A program made the translations under genes and the position numbers. 64,000 bases of DNA from Clostridia bacterium (GTDB lineage: Bacteria > Bacillota > Clostridia > Christensenellales > UBA1242): contig JAFQDL010000004.1 of assembly GCA_017399265.1 (NCBI GenBank), forward strand, positions 1 to 64,000, given 5' to 3'. The notes under the pieces are model-generated. The model searched no databases, was not told the origin of the DNA, and worked only from the letters and a program-made list of their open reading frames with translations. Positions 25,323 through 35,143 of this stretch are shown in pieces (the first letter of the stretch is position 1; each line of letters starts with the position of its first letter).

Positions 25323-27203
25323 TTACATTTCTATTATACTTTCTTGAAATTGTTCTTTATCTATAGCTTTGATGTTTTCAAATATGCCATCTTTTGCAAC
25401 TTTGTCAACTAAGTAAGGGTAATCAGAATGCTTGTAGTTAAGATATTTCAATTTGGATATTGAAGGTTCTGAATGTATAAATCCGCAAGTTGAAATATTA
25501 AGAGATGGAATATATAGATACTGTAAACTTTTTAGATTATTAAAGCTTGGATAGATAGTTTTTTCTAATAAAGGGGCATAAATACTAGTTAAATTATGTG
25601 TGTCAGTAAAACAATTTCCTCCAATAAATTTACATGAATCTAAATACAATTCTTCCAAATTAGTTGCACATTTGAAAGAGTCATTATTAATCCATTTTAT
25701 TTTTGGTAAATTTAATTTCTTAATACATGGAGTTTTTTGAAAACTATATGCTTCTATACACTCTAATTCAGGAAGTTCAATACTGACCGCAGATTCACAA
25801 TGCTTAAATGCTTCTGGTTCTAGAGATACTAATTTATGTAATTTTATTACATTTAAGTTCGGAACGTTGTAAAAACACGTTCCAATTGTTTTTAAATTTG
25901 GCATGTGTAGAGAAGTGAGTTTCCATGCAGTAATAAAGCATTGATCATCAATGTTTTCTATACTTGGCAAAGAAAGTTCTTTTAATTCACTAACATTTTC
26001 GAAAGAACAAAGACTAATATATTTAGTTTTTGGTAAATTAACATGTTTTAGTCTTTTAGCATTCCTGAAATTTTCCATACCAATTATTTCACAATTTGGC
26101 AGTTCTAATTTTTCTAAATATTCTCCTTTTACAACACAATGCTCAGGAGTCTTTGTAATGTTGTCATCACTTAAACCAATCATTTGATTGTGTTTGTTTG
26201 TGGTGATGACCGTTTGAGTTTTATCATGCCTTGTAACAGTAATAATTTTTTTTGATTTGTCTTCGTTATAACAAACGTCAATACTACTAATATTATCTTC
26301 CTGACCTCTGGTAATAAAAGATGGTAATGAATCTTCTGTTATTCGACTACCTATTACGGTTATATTTTTATCTTGTTTATCTATTAGAAAGTAGTCAATA
26401 AGTTCATATCTAGATTTATCATAGCTATGAACTTCTCTAATTCCATCAACTATAATATTATTTTCACAAAAATAGTTGTTTGCTATTTCATAGTTGTATC
26501 TATAATATTTATCGTCATCTCCTTGAACATAATATGGTAAATCAAGTTTATTTTTACCACTTAATAATTTTATTCCATAATGTTTTCTAAAACTATCGGT
26601 TAGCCCTGCGATTATGTTTTCTAAGTCGTTTGAGAATGTGGCGTCAGGATGGTCTACTGTATGGTTGTACCTGTTTTTTATAGATAATGTGCTTTGATCG
26701 CCTTTAGTAAATTGAATGGAAATAACTGAAGTACCATATTCATCTTGACGTTTTGGGTTTGAGAAATTCTCTCTTCTAATTCCTTCAACGTTATCCTTTA
26801 CAGCAAAAAATATAGTATGAGTATTTATTCTGTCTTCATCTTTGAATGTGCAAAGTTCTTCATCCTCTTCAAAATATTTCATGAAAGATTTAACATCTTC
26901 ATCTGTTTCGCATTTATATAGAGTGTATCCAGCTTTTTTCATTAATTGTTCAGGAGTTTCAAGTACTTCAGTAGTGTAATCTACTTTGTTATTACTATAA
27001 AAGTTATATATATATGACTTAAAACTTTCTTCTGCATGGTTTTCAATTATATCATCAAAAAGAGATTTAGTAGGTGCAAAATGCTCCTCTAAAATTCTAG
27101 GTAAGACGCCTTCGTCTTGTAATATTGTAGGGAAGTATGTTCTGCACATTTTTGCGAAATTTTCCCCGTATTTCTTTTTGATTATATCAAAATCTTTTTT
27201 CAT
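25323..27203 (-). CDS. BspA-type leucine-rich-repeat protein, twin B
   Basis: The product is 626 residues from the ATG at 27203. An in-frame ATG three codons earlier sits only two bases from GAGG, while 27203 has proper spacing and aligns with the start of twin A. The architecture is the same as twin A: a conserved N-terminal domain, a beta-rich linker, then LRR_5 units (about 360-600). The first 49 codons are almost identical at the DNA level, but later parts have diverged substantially, especially the LRR face. A strong minus-strand promoter lies upstream. The absence of an export signal suggests a cytoplasmic role or non-classical release. Confidence 0.8.
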   Translation of the reverse strand: MKKDFDIIKKKYGENFAKMCRTYFPTILQDEGVLPRILEEHFAPTKSLFDDIIENHAEESFKSYIYNFYSNNKVDYTTEVLETPEQLMKKAGYTLYKCETDEDVKSFMKYFEEDEELCTFKDEDRINTHTIFFAVKDNVEGIRRENFSNPKRQDEYGTSVISIQFTKGDQSTLSIKNRYNHTVDHPDATFSNDLENIIAGLTDSFRKHYGIKLLSGKNKLDLPYYVQGDDDKYYRYNYEIANNYFCENNIIVDGIREVHSYDKSRYELIDYFLIDKQDKNITVIGSRITEDSLPSFITRGQEDNISSIDVCYNEDKSKKIITVTRHDKTQTVITTNKHNQMIGLSDDNITKTPEHCVVKGEYLEKLELPNCEIIGMENFRNAKRLKHVNLPKTKYISLCSFENVSELKELSLPSIENIDDQCFITAWKLTSLHMPNLKTIGTCFYNVPNLNVIKLHKLVSLEPEAFKHCESAVSIELPELECIEAYSFQKTPCIKKLNLPKIKWINNDSFKCATNLEELYLDSCKFIGGNCFTDTHNLTSIYAPLLEKTIYPSFNNLKSLQYLYIPSLNISTCGFIHSEPSISKLKYLNYKHSDYPYLVDKVAKDGIFENIKAIDKEQFQESIIEM

Positions 27204-27232
27204 ATTTTCCATTCCTCGTAAACACTTTTTTA

Positions 27233-27262
27233 ATTATAACATGCTATAGTTGGTAAAGTCAA
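27233..27262 (-). promoter_or_regulatory. Promoter of LRR twin B
   Basis: Reading the minus strand, TTGACT (27262-27257), an 18-base spacer, then TATAAT (27238-27233) with an extended TG element; GAGGA follows as the ribosome site. This is one of the better vegetative promoters in the window. Confidence 0.75.
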
Positions 27263-27327
27263 TACCCAACTTTTTTAAACAAAGAGTGCAGAATTTGTAA
27301 AAAGTAGATAATTATTTGAAAAAAGTA

Positions 27328-27356
27328 TTGCCAAATAATGTGGTATATGGTAAAAT
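27328..27356 (+). promoter_or_regulatory. Promoter of the rimP-nusA-infB operon
   Basis: TTGCCA at 27328-27333, 17 bases, TAAAAT at 27351-27356. It supplies the translation operon with its own start, separate from the uppS-rseP operon that ends at a terminator 4 kb upstream. Confidence 0.65.
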
Positions 27357-27380
27357 AACCAAGAGTTTAATAGACGATGC

Positions 27381-27409
27381 TAAAGTGGGTTTTCAAAAAA
27401 CTCACTTTA
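27381..27409 (+). promoter_or_regulatory. Leader hairpin before rimP
   Basis: TAAAGTGGGTTT and AAACTCACTTTA pair over about 12 bp (one G-U) around a short loop and are followed by ATTTTTA, about 15 bases before the rimP ribosome site. It could act as a leaky terminator or attenuator in the 5' leader. Direct evidence is the fold only. Confidence 0.4.
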
Positions 27410-27431
27410 ATTTTTAAATAAAGGAGATTGT

Positions 27432-27890
27432 ATGAAGAACGTTCAAGCTTATGCAACAGAGATAATTAAGCCTATAGCGGAAGAATTAGGATATTATCTT
27501 GTAGAGGTTAGTTATAAGAAAGAAGTAAGTGGAATGGTGCTTGCTGTATGTATTGATAAAGATGGCGGAGTGGATATCAATGATTGCGAAAGATTGTCTA
27601 AGGCGTTGGACTTACCTTTAGATGAGGCAGATGTTACAAATGGTGCTAGTTATAATCTAAATGTATCATCTTATGGGCTAGATAGAGCCTTTAAGACAGA
27701 TTATGATTTTAATAAGCATATTGGTCAAGAAGTAATAATCAAATTCTATAAACCATGGAATGGAAAGAAGCAAGTACAGGCTATTCTAGCTGGATTTACT
27801 GAGAGTTCTATAGATATAGATTATGAGAATTCTAAACATACAATTGAAAGAAAAGATATTGCATTAATACAAAAATATATTGAGTTTTAA
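27432..27890 (+). CDS. rimP: Ribosome maturation factor RimP
   Basis: It assists assembly of the 30S subunit. The 152-residue length is canonical. The N-terminal domain has the pattern I-I-K-P-I-A-E-E-L-G-Y-Y-L-V-E-V, followed by LAVCIDKDGGVDINDCERLSK and a Sm-like C-terminal beta domain with SSYGLDRAFKTDYDF (usual SSPGLDRPL). An AAAGGAG ribosome site precedes the ATG. It is the first gene of the conserved rimP-nusA-ylxR-ylxQ-infB-rbfA operon. Confidence 0.94.
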   Translation: MKNVQAYATEIIKPIAEELGYYLVEVSYKKEVSGMVLAVCIDKDGGVDINDCERLSKALDLPLDEADVTNGASYNLNVSSYGLDRAFKTDYDFNKHIGQEVIIKFYKPWNGKKQVQAILAGFTESSIDIDYENSKHTIERKDIALIQKYIEF

Positions 27891-27909
27891 AAAGGAGAAA
27901 AGATAAAAG

Positions 27910-29052
27910 ATGGTTAATAAGGATTTCTTCCAAGCGTTAAATGATTTGGAAGCACAAAAGGGAATTAATAAGGAATATTTTATTGAGTCATTGGAGGCTG
28001 CGCTTACAAGTGCATACAAGAAGAATTTTGGAGAGGCAAAAAATGCATTGGTAAAACTTAATCCAGATTCTAATACAATCAAGGTTTATTCTTACAAAGT
28101 AGTTGTAGAAGAGGTTACTGATCCAGATAAGGAGATGAGTCTACAAGATGCAAAACTTATAAAGAAGTCTGCAAAGATTGGTGATGAAATTGATAGAACA
28201 GAAGTAACTCCTAAGACTTTTGGTAGAATTGCAGCTCAAACTGCTAAACAAGTAGTTATGCAAAGATTAAGAGAAGCTGAAAGAGTAAAGATCATGGGCG
28301 AGATCAATACTAAGCAAGACGAATTAATCACAGTTGTTGTTAGAAGAATAGAAGGTGATAATGTATATTGTGACTTAGGTATTACAGAGTGTGAAGGTGT
28401 ACTTTCTGCTAAAGACAGAATTCCTAATGAGAAATTTACTCCAAATTCTAGAATTAAGGTATATGTTAAGACTGTTAAAGAGTCGTTCAATATGCCATAT
28501 GTTCAACTTTCTAGAACAAACGTGGGTTTTGTAAAGAAATTATTTGAGTTAGAAGTTCCTGAGATTGCGAACGGAGAAGTAATTATTCACAATATCGTTA
28601 GAGAGGCAGGGTACAGAACAAAACTTGCTGTGTATAGCGAAAATCCAAATCTAGATTGTGTTGGTGCTTGTGTTGGAAACAAGGGACTTAGAGTTGCGTC
28701 AATTATTGATGAACTTAAAGGTGAAAAAGTAGATATCGTTCCTTATTCAGAGAATCCTGCAGAATTTATTGCTGGAGCTCTTAGTCCTGCTACAATACTT
28801 CATATTGAATTAAATTATAATGACAAAACATCTTTAGTTATTGTTCCAGACGACAAGCTATCATTGGCTATAGGTAAGAGCGGTCAAAATGTAAGGCTTG
28901 CTGCAAGACTAACAGGTTGGAAAATAGATGTAAAGGCAAAATCTGCTGTACCTTCACTTAACTTTGACGAGGAAGATGTGGAGACAACAGAGGATACAAC
29001 ATCTTCTAATGATTTATTTGAAGACAATAGTGCATTTGAGGATTTGGAATAA
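27910..29052 (+). CDS. nusA: Transcription termination/antitermination factor NusA
   Basis: It binds RNA polymerase and modulates pausing, termination and antitermination. The 380-residue length fits the Gram-positive form without the acidic repeats. Domains in order are the N-terminal polymerase-binding domain (about 1-125), S1 (about 130-200, DNVYCDLGITECEGVL), and KH1 and KH2 (about 205-345) ending LSLAIGKSGQNVRLAARL. An acidic Glu/Asp-rich tail follows. It follows rimP by 19 bases with AAAGGAG upstream. Confidence 0.96.
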   Translation: MVNKDFFQALNDLEAQKGINKEYFIESLEAALTSAYKKNFGEAKNALVKLNPDSNTIKVYSYKVVVEEVTDPDKEMSLQDAKLIKKSAKIGDEIDRTEVTPKTFGRIAAQTAKQVVMQRLREAERVKIMGEINTKQDELITVVVRRIEGDNVYCDLGITECEGVLSAKDRIPNEKFTPNSRIKVYVKTVKESFNMPYVQLSRTNVGFVKKLFELEVPEIANGEVIIHNIVREAGYRTKLAVYSENPNLDCVGACVGNKGLRVASIIDELKGEKVDIVPYSENPAEFIAGALSPATILHIELNYNDKTSLVIVPDDKLSLAIGKSGQNVRLAARLTGWKIDVKAKSAVPSLNFDEEDVETTEDTTSSNDLFEDNSAFEDLE

Positions 29053-29066
29053 GAGGGGTAAAACTT

Positions 29067-29330
29067 TTGAGTAAGCCAGTTTTGAGAATGTGTGTTGCGT
29101 GTAGGCAAATGAAAACTAAAAATGAATTATTAAGAATAGTTTTTAAAAATGAAGATTGCAGTGATTTTGTTATCGGTCAAAAAGTTGATGGCCGTGGAAC
29201 ATATCTTTGCAAGGATATAAATTGTATAAATAAATGCGTGAAGACAAAGGTCTTTAACAAGATATTTAAAAAGAACATATCACAAGATATATATAATGAA
29301 TTATTAAAGGTAGAATTGAATGGAAAATAA
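29067..29330 (+). CDS. rnpM: RNase P modulator RnpM (YlxR)
   Basis: A small basic nucleic-acid-binding protein of the YlxR family, shown in Bacillus to bind RNase P RNA. The 87-residue product starts at TTG 29067 behind AGAGGGG. It carries the family pattern R-M-C-V-A-C-R-Q-M-K near the start, then L-L-R-I-V and GRGTYLCKDINCINKC. It overlaps the following ylxQ gene by 11 bases. Synteny between nusA and infB supports the call. Confidence 0.93.
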   Translation: MSKPVLRMCVACRQMKTKNELLRIVFKNEDCSDFVIGQKVDGRGTYLCKDINCINKCVKTKVFNKIFKKNISQDIYNELLKVELNGK

Positions 29331-29604
29331 ACTTGCTACATATTTAGGTTTTGCTATAAAAAGTAGGCAATTGATATATGGTGTAGATAACATACTAGAA
29401 AAGGCTAGAAAGGTTGAAATAATTATTTGTGATGAGAAATTATCTGAAAATAGTCTAAAGAAAGTAATGAACTTAGAAAAACCTATATATACTTATCCTG
29501 ATTTAGATGTTTTATTAAACACTACTAATTGTAAAGCAATAGCAATAACGTCTAAGGAATTAGCAAAGGCAATAAAGGAATTAAATATTTTAAAAGAGGT
29601 ATAA
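29320..29604 (+). CDS. L7Ae-family RNA-binding protein YlxQ
   Basis: A 94-residue L7Ae/L30e-fold protein, often annotated as ribosomal L7Ae-like; it probably recognises kink-turn RNA. It shows LGFAIKSRQLIYGVDNILEKARK near the start, a family hallmark, and a C-terminal KAIAITSKELAKAI segment. Translation is coupled: its ATG lies inside the end of rnpM and its stop is two bases before the infB TTG. The exact cellular role is not settled for the family. Confidence 0.9.
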   Translation: MENKLATYLGFAIKSRQLIYGVDNILEKARKVEIIICDEKLSENSLKKVMNLEKPIYTYPDLDVLLNTTNCKAIAITSKELAKAIKELNILKEV

Positions 29605-29606
29605 CT

Positions 29607-32108
29607 TTGGCAAATCAAAATACACAAAATAATAATAAACAAATTCAATTTGATAATTTGAGAACTTTACAAACAATTTTGGCAAGAGGGGGAGACATAC
29701 AGAATTTTGCTCTTTCTATAGCAAGGTCAAAAAAAGCTCTTGAGGCATTAGTAAGATCTTTGAAAGAAAAAGATGTAGCTTTAGTAAATGCTGAAAAAGC
29801 TGCTGTCAAACAAGCAGAAGTTAAGCCAAAAGAAGAAATTGTTGATGTAAAGTTTGAAGAAGTGATGAATAAATCTAGCAAGCCTCAGCAAAAAGTGGAG
29901 CAGCCTAAGAAGAAAGAGTCTAACCCTAATTTTGTGAAGAGTCAGGACGGTAGATTTAATAATCAAAATAAACAATTCAATAAAGAGGACCAAAGATTTG
30001 GTAAAAAGCCTTTTGAAAATAAACCATTTAAGAGAGATGAAAATGGTAAACCTTTTGCGAAGAGTAATGATAACAAGGCTTCTCAACAACAAGGTAAGTT
30101 TAGACCATCTGGGCTTCTTCCAAAGTCAGATATTTCAGATACGATAGTAGTTGCTAAGCCAGAAAGAAATTTTGGAAACAAAAATAAAACTAAGCAAATT
30201 GAGTCTGATAAGAAGGAACTTTCTAAGAAGGCTAAAATCAAGATGGGTTATGTTGATGTTGATAACTACGATATGATGGACGACGAAGAAAGAGTAATTG
30301 GAAGAATGAGACCAAAGACAAAGAAAGTCAAGGAAGTTGTTCAACCAGAAAAAATAGTTATAGAAAAAGCAGTAATAACAACTGAAAACTTAACTGTTAA
30401 ACTTCTTTCAGAAAAGATTGGTAAGCCAGTTGCTGAGCTTATAAAGAAATTTATGATGTTAGGTCTTATGCCTAATATCAACTCTGTTATTGATTTTGAT
30501 ACAGCAGAGCTTGTTGCAAACGAATTTGGTATTGAATTAGAGAAAAAATTAGAAAAGAATTTTGAAGAGAAGCTTCAAGAGATGTTTGATAACCAAAATA
30601 CTACTGCTCAAAATCGTCCACCAATTGTTACTGTTATGGGACACGTTGACCATGGTAAGACTATGCTTCTTGATACAATAAAGCAAACAAATATAGCTGC
30701 GGGAGAAGCTGGTGGTATTACTCAACATATTGGTGCTTATTCAATTGAGGTAAATGGAAGTAAAATAACATTTATTGATACTCCAGGTCACGAAGCGTTT
30801 ACTGCTATGCGTGCTAGAGGAGCTAAAGTTACAGACGTTGCTATCTTAGTTGTTGCGGCTGATGATGGTATAATGCCACAAACAGTCGAGGCTATTAATC
30901 ATATTAAAGCAGCCAAAGTTCCTATGATAGTTGCTATTAATAAGATAGACAAACCAGAAGCTAATATTGACAGAATTAAGCAGCAATTAACAGAACATGA
31001 TGTTCTTCCAGAAGAATGGGGTGGTGATACTATTTGTGTGCCTATTTCTGCTAAATTTAACCAAAATATAGATAAACTACTAGAAATGGTTTTGCTTGTA
31101 TCAGAAATGTCTGATTTAAGAGCTGACGAAACAGTTGCGGCAAGTGGTCATATATTAGAAAGTAAGATCGATAAAGGTAGAGGTATTGTTGCTACAATTA
31201 TAGTTAAAAATGGTACTCTACATATTGGTGATTTTGTTGTATCAGGTGTTGCTAGTGGTAGAATTAGAGCAATGATGGACTATACAGGAAAGAATGTTGT
31301 AAAAGCTACTCCTAGTATGGCTGTATCAGTGCTTGGATTTAACGCAGTCCCGGAAGCAGGAGAGATGGTTCATGCTGTTGATGAGAAGATGGCAAAGAAC
31401 ATAATAGAAGAAAGACAAGCAAGATTGCAAATGGAAAAGAGTAAGCAATCTACTGGAATTACATTAGAAGATTTCTTACAAAAGTCAGCAGATAATGAAA
31501 TGAAAATACTTAATATTATTATCAAATCTGACGTTAAGGGTAGTGCAGAGGCATTGAAACAAACTTTAGAAAAAATAGAAAATGAAGAAGTTAAAGTACA
31601 ATGTGTTCATGCTGCGGTTGGCGGAATAAATGAAAGCGATGTCTTACTTGCCCAAGCTAGTAATGCAATCATTATTGGATTTAATGTTAGACCTGAAGCG
31701 AAAGCAAAACAAATGGCTGATAAAGAAAAGATTGATATCAAATTATACAGAATAATCTATGATGCAGTAGATGACATAACTGCAGCAATTCATGGAATGC
31801 TTACAGTTAAATATGAAGAAAAAGTAACTGGTCATGCAGAAATTAGACAAACGTTTAAAATTTCTAGTGTGGGTACAATTGCTGGTTGTTATATAACTAA
31901 TGGTTATGTGAATAACAAGTCTAAAGTTAGACTTCTTAGATCAAATATTGTTATTTTCGAAACAGATATCGAAACTCTTCAACAAGGAAAGAATGAAGTT
32001 AAGACAATGAAACAAGGCTACGAATGTGGTATTAAATTGAAAAATTATAACGACATTAAAGTTGGAGATGTTATAGAGTGTTACGAAATGCAACAAATTG
32101 AGAGATAA
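29607..32108 (+). CDS. infB: Translation initiation factor IF-2
   Basis: GTPase that brings initiator fMet-tRNA to the 30S subunit and promotes subunit joining. The 833-residue product starts at TTG 29607 behind AGAGGT. A long, Lys/Gln/Asn-rich, low-complexity N-terminus (about 1-260) precedes the conserved IF2_N segment. The G domain has [12 protein letters not shown] (G1), [16 protein letters not shown] (G3) and NKIDKP (G4). Domains II, III and C2 follow, with FNVRPEAKA in the third. The stop lies 20 bases before the rbfA start. Confidence 0.97.
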   Translation: MANQNTQNNNKQIQFDNLRTLQTILARGGDIQNFALSIARSKKALEALVRSLKEKDVALVNAEKAAVKQAEVKPKEEIVDVKFEEVMNKSSKPQQKVEQPKKKESNPNFVKSQDGRFNNQNKQFNKEDQRFGKKPFENKPFKRDENGKPFAKSNDNKASQQQGKFRPSGLLPKSDISDTIVVAKPERNFGNKNKTKQIESDKKELSKKAKIKMGYVDVDNYDMMDDEERVIGRMRPKTKKVKEVVQPEKIVIEKAVITTENLTVKLLSEKIGKPVAELIKKFMMLGLMPNINSVIDFDTAELVANEFGIELEKKLEKNFEEKLQEMFDNQNTTAQNRPPIVTVMGHVDHGKTMLLDTIKQTNIAAGEAGGITQHIGAYSIEVNGSKITFIDTPGHEAFTAMRARGAKVTDVAILVVAADDGIMPQTVEAINHIKAAKVPMIVAINKIDKPEANIDRIKQQLTEHDVLPEEWGGDTICVPISAKFNQNIDKLLEMVLLVSEMSDLRADETVAASGHILESKIDKGRGIVATIIVKNGTLHIGDFVVSGVASGRIRAMMDYTGKNVVKATPSMAVSVLGFNAVPEAGEMVHAVDEKMAKNIIEERQARLQMEKSKQSTGITLEDFLQKSADNEMKILNIIIKSDVKGSAEALKQTLEKIENEEVKVQCVHAAVGGINESDVLLAQASNAIIIGFNVRPEAKAKQMADKEKIDIKLYRIIYDAVDDITAAIHGMLTVKYEEKVTGHAEIRQTFKISSVGTIAGCYITNGYVNNKSKVRLLRSNIVIFETDIETLQQGKNEVKTMKQGYECGIKLKNYNDIKVGDVIECYEMQQIER

Positions 32109-32127
32109 TCTAGTAGGCGGAGAAGAA

Positions 32128-32493
32128 ATGGGAAATAGAATATTAAAAATAAATTCTGAAATTCAAAAAATTGTTGGAACTATTATAGAAGAATTAAACA
32201 ATCCGGTAATAGACAATGATATTGTTTGTGTAACAGATGTTAAAACTACTGAGGATTTGGAAATAAGTAAAATATATATCAGTGTATTTAATAAAGATAA
32301 TCAAGATGAAGTTTTAAATCAAGTAAAACATTCTGCGAATTTCATAAGAAAAAATTTGGCTCAAAGACTAAATATTAGAAAAGTTCCTTATTTAGAATTC
32401 TATCTAGATAATTCTATTGAGTATGGCGCAAGAATTGATGCTGTAATAGAACAGATTAATGAGTCAAGAAAGGCAAATGAAGATGAAAATTAA
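32128..32493 (+). CDS. rbfA: 30S ribosome-binding factor RbfA
   Basis: A KH-fold assembly factor acting late in 30S maturation. The product is 121 residues from ATG 32128 behind GGCGGAG; an in-frame TTG at 32098 inside infB is rejected for lack of a ribosome site. Family features are the N-terminal helix ending in I-I-E-E-L-N, the strand ISKIYISVFN, and RKNLAQRLNIRKVPYLEFYLDNSIEYGARID spread over the C-terminal half. It overlaps the start of the following phosphoesterase gene. Confidence 0.94.
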   Translation: MGNRILKINSEIQKIVGTIIEELNNPVIDNDIVCVTDVKTTEDLEISKIYISVFNKDNQDEVLNQVKHSANFIRKNLAQRLNIRKVPYLEFYLDNSIEYGARIDAVIEQINESRKANEDEN

Positions 32494-33436
32494 TAACAAA
32501 ATTTTTGACTATATTTACAAATGTAAATCAGTCGCTATATTTACGCACATTAGACCAGACGCAGATGCTCTGGGATCTTCTTGTGCACTAAAGATGTATT
32601 TGGAAAAAATGGGTAAGGCTGCGGATATTTATTGTGATGCGGAAGACATCTCTTTAAATTTCAATTTTATTAAATATGTAAGTAAAATTAATAATCCACA
32701 ACTAAAAGAATATGATACTGCAATTGCGCTAGATTGTGCTGATTTGACTAGACTTGGGAAATACGCTCCAATCTATGAGTCAATAGAGACAAGGCTTAAT
32801 ATTGATCATCATATTACTAATACTAATTTTGGTATGTTTAATATGATAATCCCAAGTAGTAGTACTGGTGAGATTGTATACACAATGTTTAAATCCATGC
32901 AATTAAAACCTGACAAAGAAATAGCAACAGCTCTTTATGCTGCAGTTGCGTCAGATACTGGTTGTTTTCAACACAGTAACACCACTAGTGAGTCCCATAA
33001 AATTGCAGGTCAACTTCTTAGATATAAGATAGATATAAATAAAGCAAATTATTTCTTGTTTAAAAGAAGGTCTTGGGGACAAATTATGCTTATGCAAGCA
33101 GCTTTAAAGAATTTAAAACTTTATCTTGATGGTAAGCTTGCAATTATGTTTATTAGATCAAATCAATTCAAAGAATGCGATGTTGGCAATAATGAAAGTT
33201 TTGGATTAGTTGATTATTGTGTAAATATAGAAAAAGTTGAAGTCGGAATACTTATTAGTGAGATTAAACCTAATTTGTATGCTGTGTCTATAAGAGGAAA
33301 AGGAAATGTAGACTGCTCTAAACTAGGTGCGATATTTGGTGGCGGTGGTCATCCAAACGCTGCTGGTTGTAATATTTTTGGCTCATGTAATAGCGTAATA
33401 GGAAAGTTGGTTAGAGCAACTAAGAAATTTATATGA
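32483..33436 (+). CDS. nrnA: DHH-DHHA1 phosphoesterase, NrnA-like
   Basis: NrnA-type enzymes degrade nanoRNA and dephosphorylate pAp or linear cyclic-dinucleotide products. The product is 317 residues if translation starts at ATG 32483, nine bases after AAGG; ATG 32477 is an alternative. The DHH domain shows THIRPDADALGSS, ALDCADLTRLG and NIDHHITN, and the DHHA1 domain ends in GGGGHPNAAGC. All expected metal ligands are present. The position between rbfA and truB is the standard Firmicutes arrangement. The stop overlaps truB by 4 bases. Confidence 0.92.
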   Translation: MKINNKIFDYIYKCKSVAIFTHIRPDADALGSSCALKMYLEKMGKAADIYCDAEDISLNFNFIKYVSKINNPQLKEYDTAIALDCADLTRLGKYAPIYESIETRLNIDHHITNTNFGMFNMIIPSSSTGEIVYTMFKSMQLKPDKEIATALYAAVASDTGCFQHSNTTSESHKIAGQLLRYKIDINKANYFLFKRRSWGQIMLMQAALKNLKLYLDGKLAIMFIRSNQFKECDVGNNESFGLVDYCVNIEKVEVGILISEIKPNLYAVSIRGKGNVDCSKLGAIFGGGGHPNAAGCNIFGSCNSVIGKLVRATKKFI

Positions 33437-34290
33437 TAGGATTTGTAAACATTTATAAACCATCTGGTATGACATCTAGTGCTGTGGTGGTTAAGTTAAG
33501 AAAAAAAATTAATATAAAAAAAATAGGCCATATGGGTACATTAGACCCTATGGCCTGTGGTATTTTGCCTATAGCGATAGGTAAAGCAACTAGAATGTTT
33601 GATTATTTTTTAGATAAGGTTAAGACTTATAAAGCTGTTTTTCAATTCGGAATTCTTACAGATACGCTTGATATCGAAGGTCAAATAGTAAAAACAAGCA
33701 ATGTAATACCTACAAAAAATCAAATAGATAGTGTACTGAATATGTTCTTAGGAGAAATTGATCAAATTCCGCCTGATTTTAGTGCTAAATCAGTCGGAGG
33801 GGTGAAAGCCTATAAGTTGGCAAGACAAGGGCAAAAGGTGGAATTACGGGCAAAAAAAGTGGAAATTATACATTATGAGTGTATAAGACAAATTGACGAG
33901 AGTAAATTTGAGTTCATTATTACTTGTTCTAGTGGTACATATATAAGAAGTCTTGCAAGGGATTTAGGAGAATGTTTAGGAACTGTTGCAAGTATGTGTG
34001 CATTGGAAAGAGTTGAGTCAGGAGTCTTTAATTTAAATAATTCGTATAAGTTAGAAGATGTTTTAAATGATAGTGATATAAATTCATATATAATTAGTAT
34101 CGATAAAGTTTTTCCTAAAATTGAAGTTGTAGAGGTTAGTAATAATGATTTTAGTAAATTAAAAAATGGAGTCGGTGTAAAAACTGATTTGAAAAAAGAT
34201 ATTTATTTGCTAAAATACAATAATGAAGTAATCGGAGTTGGTGAAGTAAACAACGGATTATTGAGTATAAAGACTTATTTAATGGAGTGA
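33433..34290 (+). CDS. truB: tRNA pseudouridine-55 synthase
   Basis: It makes pseudouridine 55 in the T loop of tRNAs. The 285-residue product starts VNIYKPSGMTSS and has the catalytic motif HMGTLDPMACGILPIAIGKATR (shown here in part around the Asp), then the YKAVFQFG strand and GTYIRSLARDLGECLG, all diagnostic. A short C-terminal PUA-like domain is present (about 225-285). The ATG overlaps the upstream stop (ATGA). The ribC gene that commonly follows truB is replaced here by nfo. Confidence 0.95.
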   Translation: MIGFVNIYKPSGMTSSAVVVKLRKKINIKKIGHMGTLDPMACGILPIAIGKATRMFDYFLDKVKTYKAVFQFGILTDTLDIEGQIVKTSNVIPTKNQIDSVLNMFLGEIDQIPPDFSAKSVGGVKAYKLARQGQKVELRAKKVEIIHYECIRQIDESKFEFIITCSSGTYIRSLARDLGECLGTVASMCALERVESGVFNLNNSYKLEDVLNDSDINSYIISIDKVFPKIEVVEVSNNDFSKLKNGVGVKTDLKKDIYLLKYNNEVIGVGEVNNGLLSIKTYLME

Positions 34291-34294
34291 TAAA

Positions 34295-35140
34295 ATGGTA
34301 AAATTTGGACCATCGGGTAATTGTAAAAGCTTTTATGAGGCTGGATATAAACATTCTAAAGATGCTGCAAAATGGTTAAGCGAAATAGGGCTTGATCATT
34401 ATGAATATTCATTTGGAAAAGGAATTATTCTTTCGGAGGCTACAGCTCTAGTAATTGGGGAAGAGATGAGGAAATATAATATTAGTATTTCAGTGCATGC
34501 TCCATACTATATTAATTTTGCCACTCCAACTGATGAGATGGCTGATAAAAGCATAATGTATGTAGTAAATAGTATTGAGAAACTAAAATTATTAGGTGGC
34601 GATAGGGTAGTTGTTCATCCTGCTTCTTGTGGAAAAATGACAAGAGAAAAAGCGGTGCAATTAACTAAAGAAAGACTTGTGAAACTATATGAAGTATTGA
34701 AAGAGAAAGGACTAGATGATGTATATATTTGTCTTGAGACCATGGGAAAACAAGCTCAAATAGGTACATATCAAGAGATAATAGATTTTTGTAAAATAGC
34801 ACCTAACTATATTCCGACGTTTGATTTTGGTCATATTAACGCATTAGGTCAAGGTTGCTTAAAAACTAAGGAAGATTATTTAAATATTTTTAAACTTGCA
34901 ATAAAAGAAATTGGTTTTGAGAAAGTAGATAAATGCCATATACATTTTAGTAAAATTGAGTATAGTGCTAAAGGTGAGGTTAAGCATTTAACTCTTGAGG
35001 ATCAATTGTATGGGCCAGAATTTAAACCACTTGCAGAAGCAATCAAGGAGTTAAATCTTAATCCAATAGTAGTTTGCGAAAGCAAAGAGGTAATGGCTCT
35101 AGATGCTTTGGAAATGAAGAAAATCTATAATTCAATTTAG
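34295..35140 (+). CDS. nfo: Endonuclease IV (AP endonuclease)
   Basis: A zinc-dependent TIM-barrel enzyme that incises DNA 5' of abasic sites in base-excision repair. The 281-residue length fits the family. Metal-binding segments are SVHAPYYIN, VVVHPASCGKM, YICLETMGKQAQIGT, PTFDFGHINALGQG and KCHIHFSKIEYSAKGEVKH, placing His, Glu and Asp residues as expected. It is the last gene of the rimP operon and is followed by a strong terminator. The usual ISVHAPY start of the fold and the H-x-H-F-S pattern are intact. Confidence 0.92.
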   Translation: MVKFGPSGNCKSFYEAGYKHSKDAAKWLSEIGLDHYEYSFGKGIILSEATALVIGEEMRKYNISISVHAPYYINFATPTDEMADKSIMYVVNSIEKLKLLGGDRVVVHPASCGKMTREKAVQLTKERLVKLYEVLKEKGLDDVYICLETMGKQAQIGTYQEIIDFCKIAPNYIPTFDFGHINALGQGCLKTKEDYLNIFKLAIKEIGFEKVDKCHIHFSKIEYSAKGEVKHLTLEDQLYGPEFKPLAEAIKELNLNPIVVCESKEVMALDALEMKKIYNSI

Positions 35141-35143
35141 TTA

